In this document: positions 9,811-17,426 of the stretch, piece after piece
How positions within the stretch are numbered: position 1 is the first letter of the stretch
Layout of the letters: each line of letters starts with the position of its first letter
Assembly (NCBI GenBank): GCA_965200045.1
Contig: OZ241330.1
Location: forward strand, 1,116,001-1,180,000
Direction: 5' to 3'
DNA from: Bin25 sp026709415
GTDB lineage: Bacteria; Bacteroidota; Bacteroidia; Flavobacteriales; Flavobacteriaceae
Length of the DNA: 64,000 nt
Made by a program: the position numbers and the translations under genes
Notes under the pieces: model-generated
Told to the model about the DNA's origin: nothing
Database searches by the model: none
What the model saw: the letters and a program-made list of their open reading frames with translations, nothing else

Positions 9811-11043
9811 TCAACCCGTTGGTTTTATTTCCGAATTCAAATCTTTTGTTTTTGATGATGTTAATGTATCAAACATCCGTTGTATTTTCATGCTGGGTTT
9901 TAATGATATGGTTTGACAATATGCTTGATATTGCCCAATCATCCATGTTCTCATGGATGGAATAGGGATTTGGTAAAAACCATTCCCTTGAACTTGAACA
10001 ATCCCTCGACTCACCAAGTCATTCCATGTTTTTTTAGGTTCTTTAATATACGGATTCAATTCAAAATCATCTAATACAGTATCCACGTCAATGGTGTTGG
10101 GGTTCATTTCATTTTCAAAGATCGCATGATAAATAAAACATCGCATTCGAGGACTGATTTTATAGAACCGACGCTGATAATAATCATTTTTTAAAGCCAA
10201 TCCTTTTCCCAAAATCGTGCCTAATACATGATCCGACAAAACGCCGTTATGCTTTTTAAGCATTTTTGAAGCCGTTTCCGCATAACAGACGATATGATGT
10301 GGCCATTGGAGGGTCTCTTTTGATAATTGATCAAGCCAATGATCTAAATCAGGATGATGAGGATCCACATGGGCTTCTTGAACGATATAATCTTTTAAGA
10401 TCGCTTTTTCGGATGATTGGTCAATACGTTGTAAATCAATGATGGCGTTGGTATAAAATCTTGAAATTTTAAAGTCGTGAAAAATGTTTTGCGTATTACT
10501 TAGCCCACCAAATAAACAAACAAATCCATGTTCGTTTTTCAAATTATGAAGGCCGTTTAATATGACAGATACTTGACGCCATGGATCACTCCCTTTGGTT
10601 AATTGAATTTCCGCCATTTGGGCTTCATCTAAAATCAAAAGAGTTGGTGTATCAATGAGAGAGATGATCTCCGATATGGTCTCTTCTGTTTTTTCATACT
10701 CTATTTTTCCTTTTAGAACTTTAAGATCCAAGCCGATTTCTTTAGCTTTTTTTTGAAACTTTTTTCGCCCTATTAATAAATGAGCACATTGAATCGGATT
10801 GGCTAAGTCGATGATGGTGTTTAATTCAACCACTCGCCAAATGGTAGTTAATTTTTTTTTAAACTCATCAATTAAAGCCGTTTTACCAACACCCGGAGGC
10901 CCTTGAATGAGTATCGATTTAGCAAGTCCTCTCTTTTGAGATTGCTCTAAAGAATGTTTAAAGAAATTAATTTCCTGTTTCCTTCCATGAAAATATTTAG
11001 CAGGGCCTCGATCATCAATGACATTAAGTTCTTTTGATTTCAT
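9811..11043 (-). CDS. AAA ATPase (AAA_16/ORC-like), cargo of the inverted-repeat unit
   Basis: 410 residues, no signal or membrane segment. Walker A is GPPGVGKTAL near residue 48; Walker B is TLLILDEAQ near 137, and a sensor-1-like FVCLFGGLSNT lies near 180. The C-terminal third looks like helical lid and winged-helix sequence and ends in a conserved-looking QIPIPSMRTWM. The order resembles AAA_16/Cdc6-like NTPases and, more distantly, transposon ATPases of the TniB/TnsC type, but no partner recombinase is adjacent. A decayed paralogue lies at 13861-14969 and shares the YFHGR start, Walker A, DEAQ and IPIPSM. Role unknown: selfish-element function or defence are both possible. Confidence 0.85.
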   Translation of the reverse strand: MKSKELNVIDDRGPAKYFHGRKQEINFFKHSLEQSQKRGLAKSILIQGPPGVGKTALIDEFKKKLTTIWRVVELNTIIDLANPIQCAHLLIGRKKFQKKAKEIGLDLKVLKGKIEYEKTEETISEIISLIDTPTLLILDEAQMAEIQLTKGSDPWRQVSVILNGLHNLKNEHGFVCLFGGLSNTQNIFHDFKISRFYTNAIIDLQRIDQSSEKAILKDYIVQEAHVDPHHPDLDHWLDQLSKETLQWPHHIVCYAETASKMLKKHNGVLSDHVLGTILGKGLALKNDYYQRRFYKISPRMRCFIYHAIFENEMNPNTIDVDTVLDDFELNPYIKEPKKTWNDLVSRGIVQVQGNGFYQIPIPSMRTWMIGQYQAYCQTISLKPSMKIQRMFDTLTSSKTKDLNSEIKPTG

Positions 11044-11092
11044 TGATTTGATTTTTTGGAATTGAATGATGACTTTTTATGTCATAAAGATA

Positions 11093-11118
11093 GGTGGTTA
11101 CAAAGGTATATAATTCCC
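11093..11118 (-). repeat. Right terminal inverted repeat of the AAA unit, with embedded promoter box
   Basis: 26 bp, inverted copy of 9762-9787, followed outside by AAAAAACG at 11119-11126. The single difference creates a perfect TAnnTTTG box (TACCTTTG, minus strand, 11101-11108) pointing at the AAA gene, whose ATG lies 58 nt downstream. The left copy has TACCTTCG instead. No clear -33 element was seen. Confidence 0.8.
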
Positions 11119-11221
11119 AAAAAACGCATTGGTTTGAAATGGTTCATACTTTAAACAGGCGTATCAAAAACAACTTCGGAAATAAAATCAAAAAAAATAT
11201 TTTGAAAAAGTAAAAAGGCAT

Positions 11222-11965
11222 CTATACCGTTGTCACATTTCGATATAAGCGATATAAATCTCTTGATTTTATTCTAAACCCGCCTCCATGGTTGTGGTAT
11301 TTGCCTTCATTTTCTCCAGATTTGTATATCCCCAATCGAATGTCAAACTGTATGAAGCCATCCGTTAAGGCTTTGAGAAACTTTTCCATTTCCACCTGTA
11401 GATATACTCTACACTCAGTGAACTTGAAGTACCTATTAGAATCCGTTTCTTTCACATCCGATTTGATCACCATTAACTTGTCAATCTTTTGAATTCCATT
11501 CTCAATATCATCAAAATTCCAATAGACGGGTATTTCGAATAGGTCGTGATTTCTTTTGATTAGTAACTCAATGCGTCTTTCTGATGAATTAATGTCCAAT
11601 TTCATTTTATTAATTTCATAAACATCACCCCATCGATTGGCAAAAATCGATGCGAATAATTTCTTCTTGGCTGGAAAACGTTCATCTCGGTAGTCACCAA
11701 AAGTATCTCGGAGAAGACGCATCGCACGATTGGGATTATTCGGTGCACGCGTAAAAAGAGAAATGGCACTCTTGGTGAGTTGTCGTTGTGTTTTGACTTC
11801 AAAACCAAGAAAATCAGGATCTCTTAAATTATTTTCTTGTACGCCCAACAAATCTTCAAACGTTCGACCAATGGCTCCATCGATATTCTTTTCAGTAGCC
11901 GTGTTTGGCACGAATCCCAACACCCTGATTCGATGGATTTCTTGAATAATTTTTGCTAATTCCAT
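11222..11965 (-). CDS. MvaI/BcnI-family type II restriction endonuclease
   Basis: 247 residues resembling the monomeric MvaI/BcnI endonucleases over their full length. Shared features are the N-terminal IGRTFEDLLGVQENN, then PDFLGFEVKTQ (the catalytic D...E-x-K core), SLFTRAPNNPN, and the C-terminal HNHGGGFRIKSRDLY, where a His sits in the corresponding HDHGTAFRI of MvaI. MvaI and BcnI cut within CCWGG and CCSGG, so a five-base CC-N-GG-type site is plausible; exact specificity is not visible. The gene is divergent from its methyltransferase with only 15 bp between the start codons. The key residues look intact. Confidence 0.88.
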   Translation of the reverse strand: MELAKIIQEIHRIRVLGFVPNTATEKNIDGAIGRTFEDLLGVQENNLRDPDFLGFEVKTQRQLTKSAISLFTRAPNNPNRAMRLLRDTFGDYRDERFPAKKKLFASIFANRWGDVYEINKMKLDINSSERRIELLIKRNHDLFEIPVYWNFDDIENGIQKIDKLMVIKSDVKETDSNRYFKFTECRVYLQVEMEKFLKALTDGFIQFDIRLGIYKSGENEGKYHNHGGGFRIKSRDLYRLYRNVTTV

Positions 11966-11967
11966 TG

Positions 11968-11996
11968 TATCTTTGTCTGTATGGAAGCCAAAACTA
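11968..11996. promoter_or_regulatory. Overlapping divergent promoters of the restriction-modification pair
   Basis: Two perfect TAnnTTTG boxes face away from each other. TATCTTTG (plus, 11968-11975) precedes the methyltransferase ATG by 5 nt, with a TTG 23 nt upstream at 11942-11944 inside the endonuclease gene. TAGTTTTG (minus, 11989-11996) lies inside the first codons of the methyltransferase and points to the endonuclease. Predicted start sites nearly coincide, and the methyltransferase mRNA would be leaderless. Confidence 0.6.
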
Positions 11997-12766
11997 AAGA
12001 AATAGTAACGGTTAATAAGATTTATAATGAAGACTGCTTAAAAACACTGAGTCGAATACCATCAAACTTTGTCGATTGTGTCATCACCTCTCCTCCTTAC
12101 AACATGAACCTTCGCATTCGTGATGGGAAGTATTGTTCGAGACAAATTGTTAAAGAATTCAGCACGAAATACCATGGATTTGCTGACAATATGCCCATTG
12201 AAGAGTACAATGCTTTTCACACCAAAGTATTGACAGAGTTACTGAGGGTCTCTAAGGTTATTTTTTACAATGTGCAGATTGTGACGGGGAGTAAAAGATC
12301 CGTTTTCAAGATGATAGGCGATTTCAATGAGTACTTAAAAGACATCATTATTTGGGATAAAGGAGTGGCTCAACCATCAATGCAAGAAAAAGTCATCAAT
12401 CGAAGATCCGAATTGATACTGGTTTTTGAAAACGATTATCCGATCAGTCGACAGTACCGATATGCCCATTTCAACAGAGGAACCCTTTCGGATATTTGGC
12501 AAATCAAAAGAGACTATAAATCACCGAAATCTCATGGAGCTACATTTCCTGAAAAATTGGTGGAAACCATTCTTCAAAATTTCACGCAACCAAACGACAT
12601 CATATACGATCCATTTTTAGGAACGGGAACCACCGCGGTTGTCGCCAAAAAAATGGAAAGACAATACATAGGAAGTGAAATCAATTCGGCGTATTGTCGT
12701 GTTAGTGAAGAACGACTAGAAAATGCATTGACGCCATTGGAGTTACTATTACAAACTGAAAATTAA
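11981..12766 (+). CDS. Type II DNA methyltransferase, probably N4-cytosine, beta class
   Basis: 261 residues. The catalytic motif IV, TSPPYNMN, is near residue 38 and the AdoMet-binding motif I, FLGTGTTAVVA with YIGSE after it, is near residue 213. Catalysis before AdoMet binding marks the beta class. SPPY rather than NPPY favours N4-cytosine methylation, as in the MvaI system. The start NKIYNEDCLKTL is typical, so little or nothing is missing at the N-terminus. It protects the host from the divergent endonuclease. The -7 box ends 5 nt before the ATG, with no room for a ribosome-binding site. Confidence 0.9.
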   Translation: MEAKTKEIVTVNKIYNEDCLKTLSRIPSNFVDCVITSPPYNMNLRIRDGKYCSRQIVKEFSTKYHGFADNMPIEEYNAFHTKVLTELLRVSKVIFYNVQIVTGSKRSVFKMIGDFNEYLKDIIIWDKGVAQPSMQEKVINRRSELILVFENDYPISRQYRYAHFNRGTLSDIWQIKRDYKSPKSHGATFPEKLVETILQNFTQPNDIIYDPFLGTGTTAVVAKKMERQYIGSEINSAYCRVSEERLENALTPLELLLQTEN

Positions 12767-13006
12767 AAAATTACAAGTTCAACCATTTAGTGCGACAATC
12801 ACAACGTAAAAAAATAAAACGATGAAAACAATACGTCAAATAAAAAGAAGATTTTTTTGATTCAATCCTCTACCTTAGCGAAAAGTCGAAATTCTAGTGC
12901 AAAGATCTCTTGTTATCTGTTGATGGGTTAAAGTTTGACGATCAAATAAAAAAGTGTCAAAACCTACGAATTCGCTTTTATGAGAAACAATAGGAGAAAT
13001 GGATTG

Positions 13007-13079
13007 TGACTTGGCTGGGTCTCGAACCCAGGACCCTCTCCTTAAAAGGGAGATGCTCTACCAGCTGAGCTACCAAGTC
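13007..13079 (-). tRNA. tRNA-Lys (anticodon TTT)
   Basis: Full cloverleaf on the minus strand: acceptor GACTTGG/CCAAGTC, D arm GCTC/GAGC with AGCTGGTA loop, anticodon stem TCTCC/GGAGA with loop CTTTTAA (anticodon TTT), T arm CTGGG TTCGAGA CCCAG, discriminator A. The CCA end is not encoded. Confidence 0.97.
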
Positions 13080-13127
13080 TGCGATTAGCAAAAACAATGG
13101 AAAATCGATTTTGCTAAAAATGGTTTG

Positions 13128-13135
13128 CAAAAGTA
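13128..13135 (-). promoter_or_regulatory. Promoter -7 box for tRNA-Lys
   Basis: TACTTTTG on the minus strand fits TAnnTTTG, 48 nt upstream of the mature tRNA 5' end. The -33 element was not identified. Confidence 0.5.
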
Positions 13136-13297
13136 AGAAAATAAAAAGGGTCAAGGATTCTAGAAAATCAGGTTTCATGAAATGATGTTTTGTAGCTCAA
13201 GTGCTGAAACAGTTTTTTGCAAAATGAACGAATATCTGTTATTTTTAAAAGAATAAAGTCCCACTTGGATGTTTTATGTTTTAATCGTTTGTGACCA

Positions 13298-13834
13298 ATG
13301 AATCATATGATTTGTGCTCTGATGGGTTACATGGGTTCAGGAAAATCAACCGTTGGAAAACGGTTGGCTAGTGAAATAAAAACTGAATTCATTGATTTAG
13401 ATCGTTACATTGAAAGCAAAGAAAATGTTGCCGTCATCGATTTGATAAAACAAAGCCATCTTCAATTCAGAAAACTCGAAAGTTTCTATTTAGAAAACAT
13501 CCTAAAATCTAAACAGTCCCTTGTCTTGAGTCTAGGGGGTGGCACTCCAGTGTATGGACAAAATCTTCAATTGTTATCTGAAAATCAAAAGGTAACTAGT
13601 TTTTATCTGAGAACTAGTGTGCGAGAACTTTCTCAAAGACTATTTAAAAACCGTATCACGAGACCGTTGATTCCGAGTGAAATCAATTCGATTGAAAAAC
13701 TACAGGATTTTATAGGCAAGCATCTTTTAGAAAGAGTTCATTACTACAATCAGGCAGATTTTATAATTGATACGGAATTCAAAACAGTCAAAAAAATTGT
13801 TTCAGAAATCAATCAAAAATTAATTTCTGTCTGA
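13298..13834 (+). CDS. aroK: Shikimate kinase
   Basis: 178 residues, the usual length. Phosphorylates shikimate at the 3-OH with ATP in the chorismate pathway, in the cytoplasm. Walker A is GYMGSGKST (residues 10-18). The shikimate-binding DLD is at 33-35, and the SLGGGTPVYG loop is near 85. An arginine-rich lid follows (LFKNRITRPLI). A degenerate AAA gene starts 26 bp after its stop. In many Bacteroidota aroK lies near a phosphoribosyltransferase and an S4 gene; here both follow on the opposite strand, beyond the degenerate AAA gene, which looks like an insertion into that neighbourhood. Confidence 0.95.
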   Translation: MNHMICALMGYMGSGKSTVGKRLASEIKTEFIDLDRYIESKENVAVIDLIKQSHLQFRKLESFYLENILKSKQSLVLSLGGGTPVYGQNLQLLSENQKVTSFYLRTSVRELSQRLFKNRITRPLIPSEINSIEKLQDFIGKHLLERVHYYNQADFIIDTEFKTVKKIVSEINQKLISV

Positions 13835-13860
13835 GGCAGAGCCGTCGTAAACTTGGTATT

Positions 13861-14969
13861 ATGTTTTCACGAGGTAAAGCAGAATATTTTCATGGTAGAG
13901 AAAAAGAATAAGCTTTTTTCAAGAATGCTTTGAAAAAAACAAGAAGTAGAGGAGTCGGAACATCCTTTTTAGTTCAAGGTTCACCGGGTGTTGGCAAAAC
14001 AGCGTTGCTTGAAAAATGCAAATAAATTGCTCAGGAAAGGGATTGGGATGTTGTCAAAATAAAGCCCGATGGATTATGGGATGTGGAACAACTAAAAAGA
14101 TATTTAAATAGAGAAGGGTTCATCAAATTGGATAGTTTCAAAGGAAAGGCTGGAATGCGTGTTCTTGGTGTTGAAGCCAATTTTTCATTGAACGAAAAAT
14201 CGGTTGTTAAAACTCTTTTTTCTGGAAAAAAACCGTTGTTGTTAGTTTTGGATGAAGCGCAACATTTGAAAAAAGTATCACATGCCAGTTTTGAAATACG
14301 GAATAAGGTTGAGAAAGTATTAGATGAACTTCATAATGGGGGATTTGATAAACCGTTGGTTTAGGATGAACTAAAAACATTTTTTAAGAATTAGGAGTTT
14401 CAAAGTTCGATGATGATTGTGTGTTTGATTTGGAGGCATTAGATATGGCATCTAAAAAAAACATTATTCGAGACTTTATATACAATGGTGGTGGCTTGGA
14501 TCAAACGATAGAATACCATTTATGGGTTCATAAAATCAGTGAACAAACAAATGGCTGGCCTCAACATATTTCTGCTTATGGGCATTCCGCATCGAACTAT
14601 TTACAACATAGGCCACCAGGAATTAATGTCAAACCATTGACAGGACAAGGATTAGACGAAGTGTTGAATGATGGAAAGCGGAAACGCTTTCAGTACTAGG
14701 AAGAGAGATTGACCCCTTTTGACATTGAAGAGATCGAAATCTTAGATGATGTCTTAGATAAACACAACTCAAAACTTTTAATTAGGCGACAAAACACCAT
14801 TGATTCTTTTCAAAAGAAACTAACATTAGAAAAATCTGAAAAGTTATTTGAAACAGCAAATGAAGAAGGCCTCTTTCATCGTGTTTCAGGTGGAAGTTAT
14901 ATGATTCCAATCCCCTCGATGCATCATTGGTTGGTATCAGGAGATTGGAAAGTCAAAGTTGAGGATTAA
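13861..14969 (+). pseudogene. Decayed paralogue of the AAA ATPase at 9811-11043
   Basis: The frame opens with MFSRGKAEYFHGREKE and continues through in-frame TAA at 13909 and 14023 and TAG at 14362. It then shifts frame, resumes at 14421, and has another in-frame TAG at 14697 before ending at 14969. Walker A (GSPGVGKTALL), Walker B (LLLVLDEAQ) and the C-terminal MIPIPSMHHWL match the intact gene, so both belong to one family. At least four stops and one frameshift make it non-functional. No intact copy of the 26-bp inverted repeat was seen at its ends. Confidence 0.88.
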
Positions 14970-15087
14970 AAAAGAAAAGAAAGGGAGGATTTGGATTCTA
15001 TCAAGTATCTTTCGATTGATTGAAAATCTAAAAAATTGGTGATGAGAAATATTGAAAGTCCGATAATTCTTAGATGTTTTATGTCGA

Positions 15088-15591
15088 CTATTTGAGATAA
15101 ATACCGCTGGTTTTTCCTTCAAAAAACACCTCAATGTGTTCTTGGGAAGTGGTGGATAAAGAAAGACCTTTAAAATCTACCTTAACAGGAAATTCACCGT
15201 GACTTCTATTGACCAAAACGGCCGTCTTTATTTTTGAAGGACTGTCTTTAAGGAAATACCCAACCGCATAAATCATTGTTTTACCTGAATTGAGAACATC
15301 ATCAATAAGAATAATAGGGTGTGAATTGATATCATATTGTTCCGGAATGATTTTAACAGAATGAGCCGGGTTTACTTTATCTAATTCTAACTCGATAAAA
15401 TCAATTTGTATGTCAGAAATGATATTTAGAAAATCTTGAATCATCTTGGCAAATTTGACGCCTTTAGGGGCTATGCCTACTAGAAAGATCTTTTTATCTT
15501 GATAGTGTTCTTCAAAGATTTGCCAAGCAATTCGTTTCGTTATGGCTTTTATTTCAGATAAATTTTTGATTTTAACTTTAGGATCACTCAT
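15088..15591 (-). CDS. Phosphoribosyltransferase family protein (PyrR/HPRT-like)
   Basis: 167 residues, type I phosphoribosyltransferase fold. The PRPP-binding motif IILIDDVLNSGKT is at residues 93-105, preceded by FLVGIAPKGVKFA, the usual second strand-loop. It transfers or binds phosphoribose on a base; PyrR-like regulators and hypoxanthine transferases share this core and cannot be told apart here. It lies 24 bp downstream of the S4-domain gene on the same strand, so the two are probably an operon. Confidence 0.88.
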   Translation of the reverse strand: MSDPKVKIKNLSEIKAITKRIAWQIFEEHYQDKKIFLVGIAPKGVKFAKMIQDFLNIISDIQIDFIELELDKVNPAHSVKIIPEQYDINSHPIILIDDVLNSGKTMIYAVGYFLKDSPSKIKTAVLVNRSHGEFPVKVDFKGLSLSTTSQEHIEVFFEGKTSGIYLK

Positions 15592-15615
15592 TTTTAAAGT
15601 CGCATACTTGGAATT

Positions 15616-15981
15616 TTAATTTTCGATTATCGAATCGATTTTTCTTCTTTCTTTTTTGGTTGGCCGACCGGCCCCTTTTCGGCGTAAAGGTGATGGAATG
15701 AGCTTAATCGACTTCATGGTCTGGAGATCGTCATTACCACTTAAGTAATTATAATATAGTCCTACCATTTTGGCACTCACTCTATGAGTTGGAAAATCTA
15801 ACACTTGGAAGGTATGCCAAAATTGGTTTTTCCTAATTTCTAATCTATCAGTTGGCGAGATTTTAAAAGAAGGTCTCACTTTGATGCTATTGACTTTTAC
15901 TAATCCTTTTTTACATTGAATGGTAGCCAATGATCTGGTTTTAAAGATTCGGACATACCATAAAAACTGATCGATTCTCAC
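15616..15981 (-). CDS. S4-domain RNA-binding protein (Hsp15-like)
   Basis: 121 residues. The S4 fold covers about residues 1-60: MRIDQFLWYVRIFKTRSLA, then KGLVKVNSIKVRPSFKISPTDRLEI, the layout of Hsp15/HslR. A basic tail follows (RKGAGRPTKKERRKIDS). In E. coli Hsp15 binds the stalled 50S subunit still carrying nascent chain; a similar ribosome-rescue role is likely. It leads a two-gene operon with the phosphoribosyltransferase. Confidence 0.88.
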   Translation of the reverse strand: MRIDQFLWYVRIFKTRSLATIQCKKGLVKVNSIKVRPSFKISPTDRLEIRKNQFWHTFQVLDFPTHRVSAKMVGLYYNYLSGNDDLQTMKSIKLIPSPLRRKGAGRPTKKERRKIDSIIEN

Positions 15982-16052
15982 GTTTTACATCGCTAAAATA
16001 GCACTACAAAAGTACGATTATCGTACCTTGCGAAAATATTTTGGGAATAAAA

Positions 16053-16829
16053 ATGACTCTAAAATTCAAATTGATTTTTAGTCTGATTTTGGTTTCAATT
16101 TTTACGATTGGTTGTAAAAAAGAGAATAAAGTCGAACCACCTCGAGATCCTGCCGAGCAAATTATAGCCGATCAATTAGCGCTAGAAAAGTATTTGAATA
16201 CCCACTTCTACAATTATGAAGATTTTGTCGATGACTCCCAAAATTTTAATCTTTCCGTTAAGATTGATACCATTATGGGAGAAAATGCGACTAAAACTCC
16301 CTTAATCGACCAAGTGCAAAGTAAAAAGATCCAATATCGTCATCGGAATAATCAAGAAATCATCTACGATTATTATTACATAATTCTACGAGAAGGTGTC
16401 GGTTCAAATCCACATATCGTTGATTCAGCGTTTGTTGCATACAAGGGTGAACTCTTGACACGTTCACAGTTTGATACAAGATTAACCCCCATATGGATGG
16501 ATTTAACAAGGGTGATAAGAGGATTTGGTGAGGGGATCTCCTTGTTGAAGACAGGAGATTATAAAATCAATGAGGATAATACAGTCGAATTTTTCGATTT
16601 TGGTCAAGGTATTTTTTTCTTTCCGTCCGGATTGGGATACTATTCGAATTCTTCTCCAGGAATACCAGAATATTCACCCCTTGTGTTTCAGGTATCGCTT
16701 TATACTTTAAAAGAGACAGATCACGATGGCGATGGGGTACTGAGTAAAGACGAATACGATAGGGATTTGGATGGGGTCCCTGATGACTCTGACGAGGATG
16801 GTATTCCAGATTATTTAGACGCCACTTAG
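16053..16829 (+). CDS. FKBP-like peptidyl-prolyl isomerase lipoprotein with Asp-rich C-terminal tail
   Basis: 258 residues from the ATG at 16053, preferred over a TTG at 16041 because it begins the lipoprotein signal (MTLKFKLIFSLILV, Cys21 in TIGCKK). The middle resembles an FKBP domain: VAYKGELLTRSQFD, then VIRGFGEGISLLKTGD, FFPSGLGYYS and GIPEYSPLVFQVSLY follow the FKBP order. The last 35 residues (DHDGDGVLSKDEYDRD and later DSDEDGIPDYLD) form Ca-binding DxDxDG loops. Such lipoproteins in Bacteroidota act as envelope foldases. It converges with the next gene, overlapping its stop by 4 bp. Confidence 0.78.
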   Translation: MTLKFKLIFSLILVSIFTIGCKKENKVEPPRDPAEQIIADQLALEKYLNTHFYNYEDFVDDSQNFNLSVKIDTIMGENATKTPLIDQVQSKKIQYRHRNNQEIIYDYYYIILREGVGSNPHIVDSAFVAYKGELLTRSQFDTRLTPIWMDLTRVIRGFGEGISLLKTGDYKINEDNTVEFFDFGQGIFFFPSGLGYYSNSSPGIPEYSPLVFQVSLYTLKETDHDGDGVLSKDEYDRDLDGVPDDSDEDGIPDYLDAT

Positions 16830-17425
16830 AGTTGTTCACCTATTTTGATCGCTAAGGCTAAAATGAGATAGTCGGGTCTCGTATCTAGCGTTCCTATTTT
16901 TTGAGCTGTTTCTCCCAACAATTCTACTTCTTTACTTTTTAGTCCTCTGTGGTAGGTTAAAGAAAGATCAAAGTTGCCTAAGTGCAAACGAGCTCCAAGA
17001 TGCAATCCATAGGTAATATTGTCTTTAACATCATCGAGCTTAATTCCTTCGATACTTTGCCCTGTGGTATAATGGAAAGTAGGTCCCGCATAGGCACTAG
17101 CAAATGGTACAAATCGATAGCCAAAGGAAATTGGCAATTCCAAACTAGATTCTTTAAACTCTAGATCCTCTTTTTCTACTTTGTGCCGTGTATATCCGAG
17201 TTGTGGACGAACATAAAACATCACTCCTCCGGTTTCAAAAAAGGCACCAACATTATAACCTAAGGTTTCTTGCTTTAACTTTTCTGTAGATATATCTTTT
17301 GATAAATCTTTACTTGGAGAAAGTTTGGTTCCAACACTTAAACCATAAGAAGTTTGGGCAAATCCTAACAGAGAACTAAGGCCGAAAATGGTCAGTACAA
17401 TGAAAACTCGTTTTGAAGCGGACAT
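16826..17425 (-). CDS. Outer membrane beta-barrel protein (porin-like)
   Basis: 199 residues. A signal peptide (RVFIVLTIFGLSSLLGFAQ) is followed by a small barrel with alternating strands, for example YNVGAFFETGGVMFYVRPQLGYTRH, LPISFGYRFVPFASAYAGP and YGLHLGARLHLGNFDLSLTYHRG. This matches the small OMP_b-brl/PorT-like class. The last residues are not the classic terminal Phe. It starts 1 bp after the stop of the upstream transketolase C gene, so it is probably cotranscribed. Function unknown. Confidence 0.75.
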   Translation of the reverse strand: MSASKRVFIVLTIFGLSSLLGFAQTSYGLSVGTKLSPSKDLSKDISTEKLKQETLGYNVGAFFETGGVMFYVRPQLGYTRHKVEKEDLEFKESSLELPISFGYRFVPFASAYAGPTFHYTTGQSIEGIKLDDVKDNITYGLHLGARLHLGNFDLSLTYHRGLKSKEVELLGETAQKIGTLDTRPDYLILALAIKIGEQL

Positions 17426-17426
17426 T

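Larger units (their letters stand above)
9762..11118. mobile_element. 1357-bp unit with 26-bp inverted repeats and 8-bp target duplication, carrying one AAA ATPase gene
   Basis: The two ends are 26-bp inverted repeats (9762-9787 and 11093-11118) that differ at one position. Each reads inward as GGGAATTATATACCTT, then C or T, then GTAACCACC. Outside them the same 8 bases, AAAAAACG, occur in direct orientation at 9754-9761 and 11119-11126. That is the structure left by transposition. The only gene inside is the AAA ATPase, which fills nearly the whole unit. No transposase is present, so movement would need an enzyme supplied from elsewhere. GGG ends and an 8-bp duplication are compatible with IS1595-type transposases, but that is inference. 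Confidence 0.75.

Noticed and set aside
13861..14969. Stop-codon readthrough or recoding in the second AAA gene
   Set aside because: Both TAA and TAG occur, with a frameshift too, and neighbouring genes use these as stops. Simple decay explains it.
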